From Rhodospirillales bacterium (GTDB lineage: Bacteria; Pseudomonadota; Alphaproteobacteria; CACIAM-22H2): 64,000 nucleotides of DNA. The translations under genes and the position numbers were made by a program. The DNA lies in assembly GCA_016794025.1 (NCBI GenBank), contig JAEUKX010000074.1:34182-98181 (forward strand). Reading direction: 5' to 3'. Below, in pieces: positions 27,701 to 35,171 of this stretch. Positions within the stretch are counted from its first letter, which is position 1; each line of letters begins with the position of its first letter. A model generated the notes under the pieces. The model saw only the letters and a program-made list of their open reading frames with translations, was not told the origin of the DNA and made no database searches.

Positions 27701-28248
27701 GGTTCGGCAAGTCCAGGCGCAAAAAGATCGACGATGCCGCCGCGCAATGCGTATTCGCCGGGCTCGCGAACCGTTTCGGCGCGCCGGTAGCCGTCGCGCA
27801 CGAGGAAGGCCGTCAGTTCCTCGGGCTTCAGGCGGCCGCCCACCTTCGCGGCGAAAACCGCGTCGGCGAAGCGCGCGCGCGCCGGGACGCGCTGGGTGAT
27901 GGCGTTGACGGTGGTGAGCACGATCCGCCGGGCCGTGGCGGCGGCGACCGGCTGTGCAAGATCGACGAGTGCATCGAGGCGGCGGCTGACCACCTCGCCA
28001 TTGGGCGAGACGCGGTCGTAGGGCAGACAGTCCCACGCCGGAAAGCCCACGATCTGTGCGCGCGCACCGGCGAAGGCCAACGCCTCGGCAAGCGTGGAAA
28101 CGCGCGCATCGTCGCGCGCGACATGGATCACGTCGTGACCGGCGCGCAGAAGTGCGGCCAACACGCCGGCATCGACGCCGGGCGGCGCACCGGCGACCTC
28201 AAGCCGGCTACCGGTCGATATTCTTCTTTCAAATGTTATGTTTAACAA
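24745..28248 (-). CDS. mfd: Transcription-repair coupling factor
   Basis: 1167 residues. Removes RNA polymerase stalled at DNA lesions and recruits UvrA. The N-terminal UvrB-like module, the RNA-polymerase-interacting domain ([17 protein letters not shown]) and the RecG-like motor are in the usual order. Motor motifs include [54 protein letters not shown] and [16 protein letters not shown]. The start is an unusual TTG at 28248 within an AT-rich patch, four bases after the sdhE stop. No ribosome-binding site is apparent there, so translation may depend on coupling to sdhE. Confidence 0.96.
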   Translation of the reverse strand: [1167 protein letters not shown]

Positions 28249-28252
28249 TGTT

Positions 28253-28516
28253 TTATTGCACTATTTTAAAGTTTTTCAGGAGGGTCAGGACTTCGCTTTC
28301 CTGATCGGCGGGTGCCGATGCCCGACCGGTTGCCCAATCAAGGATATTCGGATCCCCGGCTTCCAGCAGCCTTTCGTACATATCGAGCTGCTCGGACGTG
28401 AAACTCGGGACATGGGCCTTCGCGAAGGCTCCCAGAAGGATGTCCGTCTCCTTCATGCCTGTATAAAGGCTGCGGTGGATCAAGCGCTTGCGGCGCGCTT
28501 CGGATGATTCGCTCAT
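28253..28516 (-). CDS. sdhE: Succinate dehydrogenase FAD assembly factor
   Basis: 87 residues, SdhE/YgfY family, which helps attach FAD covalently to SdhA and other flavoproteins. The RKRLIHRSLYTGMKETDILL segment contains the conserved RG-like FAD-assembly region (here Arg and Thr-Gly) and the family pattern of a small five-helix protein; FTSEQLDMYERLLEAGDPNI is also typical. It is divergent from recG over 79 bases and lies directly before mfd, an arrangement (recG, sdhE, mfd) that is common in alphaproteobacteria. Flavoproteins needing covalent FAD occur nearby (the DMGDH-like protein), though no link is shown. Confidence 0.92.
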   Translation of the reverse strand: MSESSEARRKRLIHRSLYTGMKETDILLGAFAKAHVPSFTSEQLDMYERLLEAGDPNILDWATGRASAPADQESEVLTLLKNFKIVQ

Positions 28517-28595
28517 GGCGGCCTGGCTGGAATCGGGGCATGGATATAGCCGGTCCTGCCACCCGATGTCACCCTGCCGCCGGAGCCGTGCTCCC

Positions 28596-30692
28596 ATGCG
28601 TCCCCCGATCCTCTTTCCGGTCTTCGCGGACATCCGAACACTTCCCGGCGTGGGCCCGAAGATTGCGCCGCTGGTGGAGCGCGCGGCAGGCCCGCATCTG
28701 GTTGACCTGCTCTGGCATCTGCCAACGGGGCTCGTCGACCGGCGGTTCTCGCCCTTGGTGGCCGAAGCTCCGGCCGGGGCGATCGTCACCTTGCGGCTCA
28801 CGGTCGTCGCCCATGCCAAGCCGCGCACGTCCCGCCTGCCCTACAAGGTCCGTTGCGAGGACTCCTCCGGTCCGATCGACCTCGTCTTCTTCCATGCGCG
28901 CGGCGACTATCTGGAAAAGCAGCTTCCCGTGGGAGAGATGCGCGTCGTCAGCGGCCGGATCGAGCGCTACCGCGACGACGTGCAGATGGCGCACCCTGAC
29001 CACATCGCGACACCGGACCGCTTCGACGAGGTGGCAAGCGTCGAGCCGGTCTACGGGCTCACGGCCGGGCTGTCGCCCAAGGTCCTTTCCAAGGCGATCC
29101 GCGCCGCGGTCGCCAAGGCGCCGGAACTTCCCGAATGGGCCGATGCGGCACTTGTCGCGAGGTCCGGATGGATGTCCTGGCGCGCCGCCATCGAGCGGGC
29201 CCACGCCCCGGCGGACGAGGCCGACACGAAGCCGGAGACGCCGTGGCGCAGGCGCCTCGCCTACGACGAACTGCTCGCCAACCAGCTGGCGCTTGCGCTC
29301 GTGCGCCTTTCGCAGAAGCGGCGCAAGGGCCGCGCCATGAAGGGCGACGGCCGCCTGCGCGAGAAGGTGCTGGGCGCATTGCCCTTCAGGCTGACCGGTT
29401 CGCAGCTTCAGGCACTGGCGGAAATCCTCGGCGACATGGCGGCGCCCGGCCGCATGCAGCGCCTGCTGCAGGGCGACGTGGGCAGCGGCAAGACGGTCGT
29501 CGCCTTCCTCGCGATGCTCAATGCCGTGGAATGCGGCAAGCAGGCGGCACTCATGGCGCCCACCGAGATCCTCGCCCGCCAGCATTTCGACACGATCCGG
29601 CCGCTCGCCGAGCTGGCCGGGATCGAGGTGGCCGTGCTCACCGGACGCGACAAGGGCAAGGCGAAGGCGGCCGTGATCGAGGGGTTGGCAAGCGGGCGCA
29701 TCAACGCCGTCGTCGGTACGCACGCGCTGTTCGAGGAGAGCGTCGGATTCGACGATCTTGGACTTGCCGTGATCGACGAGCAGCACCGCTTCGGCGTCCA
29801 CCAGCGCGTCGCGTTCGCCGCCAAGGGCCTGTCCGAGGATGGCGAGGTCGACACGCTTGTGATGACCGCTACACCCATCCCGCGCACGCTGGTGATGTGC
29901 GCCTATGGCGACATGGACAGTTCCAAGCTTCCCGAGAAGCCGCCGGGTCGCAAGCCGATCAAGACCGTCGCGGTTCCGCTCGAGCGCATGGACGACGTCA
30001 TCGACGGCATCGCGCGCCAGATCGACCGGGGTGCGCGCGTCTACTGGGTCTGCCCGCTGGTGGAGGAGAGCGAGGTCGTCGATCTCGCCGCCGCGACGGA
30101 CCGGCATGCCGCACTTGCGTCCCGGCTCGGCGAAGGGCGCGTTCACCTGATCCACGGCAAGCTCAAGGCCGCGCAGAAGGACGCCGCAATGGCGGCTTTC
30201 GTCGAAGGGCCGCCGGGCGTTCTCGTCGCCACGACCGTGATCGAGGTGGGCGTCAACGTGCCCAGTGCGACCGTGATCGTCATCGAGCACGCGGAACGCT
30301 TCGGTCTTGCCCAGCTTCACCAGTTGCGCGGCCGCGTGGGCCGTGGCGAGGCGGAGAGCAGCTGCGTGCTGCTTTACGGGCAGCCCTTGGGTGAAACGGC
30401 GAAGGCCCGGCTGTCGATTCTGCGCGAGACCGAGGACGGCTTCCGGATCGCCGAGGAGGATCTGCGGCTTCGCGGCGCCGGCGAAGTGCTTGGCACGCGC
30501 CAGTCCGGCCTGCCGGAATTCCGGCTTGCCGACCTTGCCGTGCATGCCGACCTGCTGGAAATCGCGCGCGACGATGCCAGGCTTGCAATCGAGCGGGACC
30601 CGAAGCTCGAAGGGCCGCGGGCGGCCGCACTGCGCACGCTTCTCTACCTTTTCGAGCGCGATGCGGCGTTCAAGCTCGCGCGCGTGGGCTAG
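28596..30692 (+). CDS. recG: ATP-dependent DNA helicase RecG
   Basis: 698 residues. Branch-migrating helicase that rescues stalled forks. The wedge domain covers roughly residues 50-150. Helicase motifs are [17 protein letters not shown] (I), [12 protein letters not shown] (Ia), [12 protein letters not shown] (II), TATPIPRTL (III), [17 protein letters not shown] (V) and QLRGRVGRG (VI). The ATG at 28596 starts just before the conserved [16 protein letters not shown]; upstream in-frame ATGs would overlap sdhE. Its stop overlaps the stop of the convergent PLP enzyme gene in CTAG. Confidence 0.96.
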   Translation: [698 protein letters not shown]

Positions 30693-31852
30693 GCCGCGAG
30701 CTTGCGCATGATCGTGTCGATCTCCGCCCAGAGATCCTCTTCGTCCTCGAGCCCGATGCTGAAGCGCAGGACGGCGCCCTTGCCGGGCGCATAGGCGTCG
30801 GAGAGCTTGCGGTCGATCGCCATGGGCGCCAGCAGGCTGTGCGTGCCGCCCCACGAGGCACCGATCGAGAAAACCTTTAGGCCGGACAAGGCGACCTCGA
30901 GTTTGGCCTCGAGCCCCGGCTTCAGGACGACGCTGAACAGACCCGACGCGCCCTTGAAGTCCCGCCGCCAGACCGCGTGGCCGGGGCAGGAATCCAGCGC
31001 GGGGTGGAGCACGCGCGCGACGGGCGATGCCGCGGCCAGCCGTCGCGCGAACGCCTCGGCGACGCGGCCGGCATGCGCGAGCCGCACGCCCATCGTCTGG
31101 ATCCCGCGCAGTGCCAGCGCGCATTCGTCGGGCGAGACGCCGATGCCCAGTGGCCGGATCGCGTCCTTCAGCATCGCGCGATGCGCCAGGTCGGCGACGG
31201 TAATCGATCCGAGCAGCAGGTCGGAATGGCCACCCACATACTTCGTCAGCGCCTCCGAAGCGAAATCGACGCCGTGCGCGAGGGGCTTGAACAGCAGTGG
31301 CGTCGCCCACGTGTTGTCGCAGCCCACGAGCGCGCCCTTCGCCTTGGCGACCTTCGTGATCGCGGGCAGGTCCGGCACTTCCATCGTCCCCGAGCCCGGC
31401 GTCTCGATCCACACGAGTTTCGTCGTGGCGTCGATCATCGCGGCGATGCCTTCCCCGATCATCGGATCGTAGACGGCGTGCGCGATGCCGCGCGGCGCAA
31501 GATAGTTCACGCACAGGTCCACGACCGGCGGATAGACGTTGTCGGGGATCAGCACGCGGTCGCCGGGCCGCAGTGCCGCGACCATGACCAGCGAGATGGC
31601 GGCGAGCCCCGAGGGGACAACCACTGCGCGCTCTCCGCCGTTGAGCCCGGCGATCTGCGCTTCGAGCGTGCGCGTGGTCGGCGTGCCGCTGAGGCCGTAC
31701 GTGTATCCGTCGAGCCCGCGCTCGCGCCGGCGCGCGAAGGCCGCACCGTCGGGATAGGTGATCGTCGACGCGCGATGCGTCGGAACCGTCAGGCTCGCAT
31801 ATCCTTCGGTCGATACGGCGGGATTCTTCACGCAGCGTGTCAGGTCGCGCAT
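30689..31852 (-). CDS. Cystathionine beta-lyase / Met-Cys PLP-dependent enzyme
   Basis: 387 residues. Fold type I PLP enzyme of the Cys/Met metabolism family. The PLP lysine is in SEALTKYVGGHSDLLLG near residue 200; YGLSGTPTTRTLEAQIAGL and VVVPSGLAAISL match the phosphate-binding region; the C-terminal SWGGTHSLLAPM is typical of cystathionine beta-lyase (MetC). Start ATG at 31852 with GAGG six bases upstream. The family includes gamma-synthases and lyases, so cystathionine as substrate is likely but not certain. The haloacid-hydrolase-like gene precedes it by 22 bases on the same strand. Confidence 0.9.
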   Translation of the reverse strand: MRDLTRCVKNPAVSTEGYASLTVPTHRASTITYPDGAAFARRRERGLDGYTYGLSGTPTTRTLEAQIAGLNGGERAVVVPSGLAAISLVMVAALRPGDRVLIPDNVYPPVVDLCVNYLAPRGIAHAVYDPMIGEGIAAMIDATTKLVWIETPGSGTMEVPDLPAITKVAKAKGALVGCDNTWATPLLFKPLAHGVDFASEALTKYVGGHSDLLLGSITVADLAHRAMLKDAIRPLGIGVSPDECALALRGIQTMGVRLAHAGRVAEAFARRLAAASPVARVLHPALDSCPGHAVWRRDFKGASGLFSVVLKPGLEAKLEVALSGLKVFSIGASWGGTHSLLAPMAIDRKLSDAYAPGKGAVLRFSIGLEDEEDLWAEIDTIMRKLAA

Positions 31853-31874
31853 TCGTTTCCTCTGTTCATTTCGT

Positions 31875-32753
31875 TCAGGCGGACTGAAGGAAGGATTCAA
31901 CCGCCGCGAGCGTGCCGTGCGGATCTTCCTCCGGCAGGAAGTGGCCGCAGTCGAGCGCGTGGCCGCGAACGTCCGCCGCCCATTCGCGCCAGACGGTGAC
32001 CGGATCTTCGGCCCGGCGGGCAAGCCCGCCCTGCCCCCACAGCGCCAGCACAGGCGCGGCGATCTTCCGCCTGCCGAAATCCGCCGCATCGATGTCGAAA
32101 TCGACGGACGCACCCGCACGGTAGTCGTCGCAGGTGGCGCGGATGGTCTCGGGATCGCGGAAGGCGAGCTTGTAGGCCTCGAGCGCCTCCGGCTCGAACG
32201 CGGCGAAGTCGCGGCTCCAGCGCTTCAGCGTCTCGGTCAGGTAATAGTCGGGATCGGCGCCGATGAGCCGTTCCGGCAGTCCGTCGGGCTGTGCAAGAAA
32301 CTGCCAGTGATACATGCTGCGTGCGAGCTTGTGGTCCATCCGCGACCACGTCGCATGCGTGGGGATGATGTCAAGCGTGACGAGCTTCTCGACCGCGTCG
32401 GGATGGTCGAAGGCGAGCCGGTAGGCGACGCGGGCTCCCCGGTCGTGCCCGCACACCGAAAACCGATTGATGTGCAGCGCGCGCATCAGTCCGACCATGT
32501 CGCGGGCCATCGTGCGCTTGGAATAGGCGGCAAAGTCGCTGCCCGCCGGCGGTTTGCCGGAGCGGCCGTACCCGCGAAGGTCCGGGCACACGACGGTGAA
32601 GCGTTCCGCAAGCCGCGGCGCGACCTTCCGCCAGAGCACGTGCGTCTGCGGGTAGCCGTGGAGGAGAAGCAGGCCCGGCCCGCTGCCGGCCTTGCGGTAG
32701 TGGATCGCCACATCTTCGGGCGTGGACGTCCCGGTTTCAAAACCTTCGAACAT
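31875..32753 (-). CDS. Fluoroacetate-dehalogenase-like alpha/beta hydrolase
   Basis: 292 residues. Every functional position recalled for the Rhodopseudomonas fluoroacetate dehalogenase is present: nucleophile Asp104 in CGHDRGARVAY with carboxylate-binding Arg105 and Arg108, acid Asp128, halide pocket His149-Trp150 (YHWQFLAQP) and Tyr211 (DDYRAGA), and His271 in CGHFLPEEDP. This pattern supports hydrolysis of fluoroacetate or a related 2-haloacid to the hydroxyacid. Many homologues act on other substrates, so the call is -like. It is upstream of the cystathionine-lyase-like gene and divergent from the CoA-transferase genes. Confidence 0.86.
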   Translation of the reverse strand: MFEGFETGTSTPEDVAIHYRKAGSGPGLLLLHGYPQTHVLWRKVAPRLAERFTVVCPDLRGYGRSGKPPAGSDFAAYSKRTMARDMVGLMRALHINRFSVCGHDRGARVAYRLAFDHPDAVEKLVTLDIIPTHATWSRMDHKLARSMYHWQFLAQPDGLPERLIGADPDYYLTETLKRWSRDFAAFEPEALEAYKLAFRDPETIRATCDDYRAGASVDFDIDAADFGRRKIAAPVLALWGQGGLARRAEDPVTVWREWAADVRGHALDCGHFLPEEDPHGTLAAVESFLQSA

Positions 32754-32828
32754 CGCCTGATTAGGCCGCAGGCCACGCCGTCGCGCAACGGTGGCGTCGG
32801 CCCGGCGGGTCGATTAGTCTGCCCGCCC

Positions 32829-33515
32829 ATGATCGACAAAATCGTCAAATCGATGGCCGACGCGTTCGCCGGCGTGAAGGACGGATCGGTTGTCCTCGTG
32901 TCCGGTTTCGGCAACGCGGGCATTCCGGTCGAACTGATCGACGGGCTGATCGAACAGGGAGCCAGGGATCTGACAGTGGTTTCCAACAACGCCGGTTCGG
33001 GTCGTACCGATCTTGCGCGGCTGCTCGGTACGGGCCGCGTGCGAAAGCTGGTGTGCAGCTATCCGCGCACGTCCGGCTCGGTCGTGTTCGAGGAGATGTA
33101 CTCGGCCGGCAAGCTCGAGCTTGAGCTCGTCCCGCAAGGCACGCTGTCGGAGCGCATGCGCGCGGCGGCTGCCGGGATCGGCGGTTTCTATACGCCGACG
33201 GCCGCCGGCACGAAGCTCGCCGAAGGCAAGGAGACGCGCGAGATCGACGGCCGCGAGTACGTGCTGGAAAAGCCGCTGAAGGGCGACCTTGCGCTGGTGA
33301 AGGCCGAGCGGGCCGACCGCTGGGGCAACCTCACCTATCGCCTTGCCGCGCGCAATTTCGGCCCGACGATGGCGGCCGCGGCCGATATTGCCGTCGTCCA
33401 GGCGCGCGAGATCGTCGAACTGGGCGCGATCGAGCCCGAACTGGTCGTGACGCCCGGCATCTTCGTCGACCGCGTCGTGCATGTTCCCAACCCAAAACAG
33501 GCGGGCGCACCATGA
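32829..33515 (+). CDS. 3-oxoacid CoA-transferase, subunit A
   Basis: 228 residues. Alpha subunit of a succinyl-CoA:3-oxoacid or related CoA-transferase. SVVLVSGFGNAGIPVELIDGL and VVSNNAGSGRTDLARLL match the CoA-binding N-terminus; PQGTLSERMRAAAAGIGGFY and TYRLAARNFGPTMAAAADI are family-typical. It is coupled to subunit B by ATGA. PcaI, AtoD and ScoA share this architecture, so the acceptor (3-oxoadipate, acetoacetate or other) cannot be fixed. The gene is divergent from the dehalogenase-like gene. Confidence 0.92.
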   Translation: MIDKIVKSMADAFAGVKDGSVVLVSGFGNAGIPVELIDGLIEQGARDLTVVSNNAGSGRTDLARLLGTGRVRKLVCSYPRTSGSVVFEEMYSAGKLELELVPQGTLSERMRAAAAGIGGFYTPTAAGTKLAEGKETREIDGREYVLEKPLKGDLALVKAERADRWGNLTYRLAARNFGPTMAAAADIAVVQAREIVELGAIEPELVVTPGIFVDRVVHVPNPKQAGAP

Positions 33516-34174
33516 AGGGCCTTTCCCGCGACGACATCGCCCGGCGCGCGGCCGCCGATCTCTGGGACGGCGCCGTGGTCAATCTCGGCATCGGCCTTCC
33601 CACGCTGGTCGCGAACTTCGTGCCGGCTGGGCGCGAGATCGTCTACCACTCCGAGAACGGCGTCCTTGGCGTGGGCCCGACGCCGGCGGAGGGCAAGGGC
33701 GACCCCGATCTCATCAATGCGTCGAAGGCGCTGATCACGCTGATGCCCGGCGCTTCGATCTTCCACCACACGGATTCCTTCCTGATGATCCGTGGCGGGC
33801 ATATCGATCTTGCACTGCTTGGCGGCATGCAGGTCTCGTTCGAGGGCGACCTCGCGAACTGGTCGACCGGCGACGAGAAGATGCCGCCGGCCGTCGGCGG
33901 CGCCATGGACCTCGCGGCGGGTGCGCGCGGCGTTCACGTGTTGATGGAGCACACCACCAAGGACGGCAGCCCCAAGATCGTGGAGCGTTGCACCTATCCG
34001 ATTACCGCAAAAAAGGTGGTGAAGCGGATATACACAAATCTTGCCGTCATCGATGTGACACCCTCCGGGCTCGTCGCACGGGAGCTTGCGCCAGGTGTAG
34101 ATTTCCCGGATTTGCAAAGTAAAACAGGGGCCAAGCTTGATCTGGCAAATGATTGGCGGCCCATATCCGTTTGA
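33512..34174 (+). CDS. 3-oxoacid CoA-transferase, subunit B
   Basis: 220 residues. Beta subunit with the catalytic glutamate in YHSENGVLGVG (Glu48), which forms the CoA thioester intermediate. GIGLPTLVANFVP, HTDSFLMIRGGHIDLALLGG and GSPKIVERCTYPITAKKVVKR are conserved. ATG overlaps the stop of subunit A by four bases, so the subunits are made in equal amounts. No dehydrogenase or thiolase for a specific pathway lies next to them, so the natural CoA acceptor stays open. An AT-rich spacer and the flagellin gene follow. Confidence 0.93.
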   Translation: MKGLSRDDIARRAAADLWDGAVVNLGIGLPTLVANFVPAGREIVYHSENGVLGVGPTPAEGKGDPDLINASKALITLMPGASIFHHTDSFLMIRGGHIDLALLGGMQVSFEGDLANWSTGDEKMPPAVGGAMDLAAGARGVHVLMEHTTKDGSPKIVERCTYPITAKKVVKRIYTNLAVIDVTPSGLVARELAPGVDFPDLQSKTGAKLDLANDWRPISV

Positions 34175-34239
34175 AAATAAACGGGCTTGCGAGTCGTATT
34201 TACGAGTCATAAACTACATTTGAATGTCTTGAGTTGTGG

Positions 34240-34309
34240 CGGCCAGAATGGCCGTCGGGTGAGAAGCGCCCCCGCATCGCAAGCAAATTTTACTCGGGCG
34301 AGAATGGCC
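34240..34309 (+). repeat. Short inverted and direct repeats in the flagellin leader
   Basis: An inverted repeat CGGCCA-GAA-TGGCCG spans 34240-34254. The 9-base AGAATGGCC within it recurs at 34301-34309, just before the GGAGGGAG ribosome-binding site. Such elements could bind a regulator or shape the flagellin mRNA leader; they may also be chance in GC-rich DNA. Confidence 0.4.
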
Positions 34310-34325
34310 CGGAGGGAGATTTGCC

Positions 34326-35159
34326 GTGGTCGCTTCACTGCAGAATTCAGTGAACACGAATTCGAGCGCATTGGCCGCGCTCAGTTCACTCCGAAAGATC
34401 AACACCAACCTCGCCGTCGCGCAGAAGCAGCTGCAGACCGGGTACCGGGTCGCAGATGCCGCCGACGACGCGTCGACCTTTTCGGTCGCGCAAGGGTTGC
34501 GCGGCGACTTGCAGGCCTACGCGGCCGTGCAGGCCTCGCTTGCGAACGGCGTCGGCCTCGGCTCGGTCACGCAGTCGGCGCTGACGGGAATCTCGGATCT
34601 GGTCGGCAACCTGCAGGCCAAGATCACGCAGCTTGCCGACGGCGGCATCTCGGCAAGCCAGCGCACGATCTACACGAACGACTACAACGCGCTGACGAGC
34701 CAGGTCGCCAACTTCATCAGCCAGGCGAACTATAACGGCACGAACCTGCTGTCGGCCGGATCGACGGCAAAATCGTTCCTCGCGGACGTCGCGGCGACGA
34801 CGCTCTCGTTGAGCAGCCAGTCGACCGTCCAGGCCGCCTTCACGACGTTCAACGCCTCGTCGGTCGCCTCGGCCTCGGAGGCGACGCTGGCGCTCACCTC
34901 GCTCACCACGTTTTCAGATGCGGTCGCAAGCTCGCTGGGCACGAATGCGGCGGAATCCCGTTCGCTCACGTTGCAGTCGACCTTCACGAACTCGATCACA
35001 GATTCGATCACGACCGGCATCGGGGCGCTCGTGGACGCCGACATCGGCAAGGCGGCAGCCGCCGTCCAGGCCCTGCAGGTCCAGCAGCAGCTCGCGATCC
35101 AGTCGCTTTCGATCGCCAACCAGCAGCCCAGCCGCCTGCTGGCCCTCTTCCCGAACTAG
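34326..35159 (+). CDS. Flagellin
   Basis: 277 residues, exported filament subunit. The N-terminal D0-D1 helix region (ALAALSSLRKINTNLAVAQK, then QTGYRVADAADDASTFSVAQ) and the C-terminal helix (IGKAAAAVQALQVQQQLAIQ, then SLSIANQQPSRLLALF) are conserved; the middle is a short Ser/Thr/Ala-rich segment. The start is the GTG at 34326 with GGAGGGAG 7 bases upstream. It has no signal peptide, as expected for type III export. It is isolated from other flagellar genes in the window. The Ser/Thr-rich core could be glycosylated; a TPR-type glycosyltransferase gene lies 10 kb away. Confidence 0.93.
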   Translation: MVASLQNSVNTNSSALAALSSLRKINTNLAVAQKQLQTGYRVADAADDASTFSVAQGLRGDLQAYAAVQASLANGVGLGSVTQSALTGISDLVGNLQAKITQLADGGISASQRTIYTNDYNALTSQVANFISQANYNGTNLLSAGSTAKSFLADVAATTLSLSSQSTVQAAFTTFNASSVASASEATLALTSLTTFSDAVASSLGTNAAESRSLTLQSTFTNSITDSITTGIGALVDADIGKAAAAVQALQVQQQLAIQSLSIANQQPSRLLALFPN

Positions 35160-35171
35160 GACGTTCCCGAG

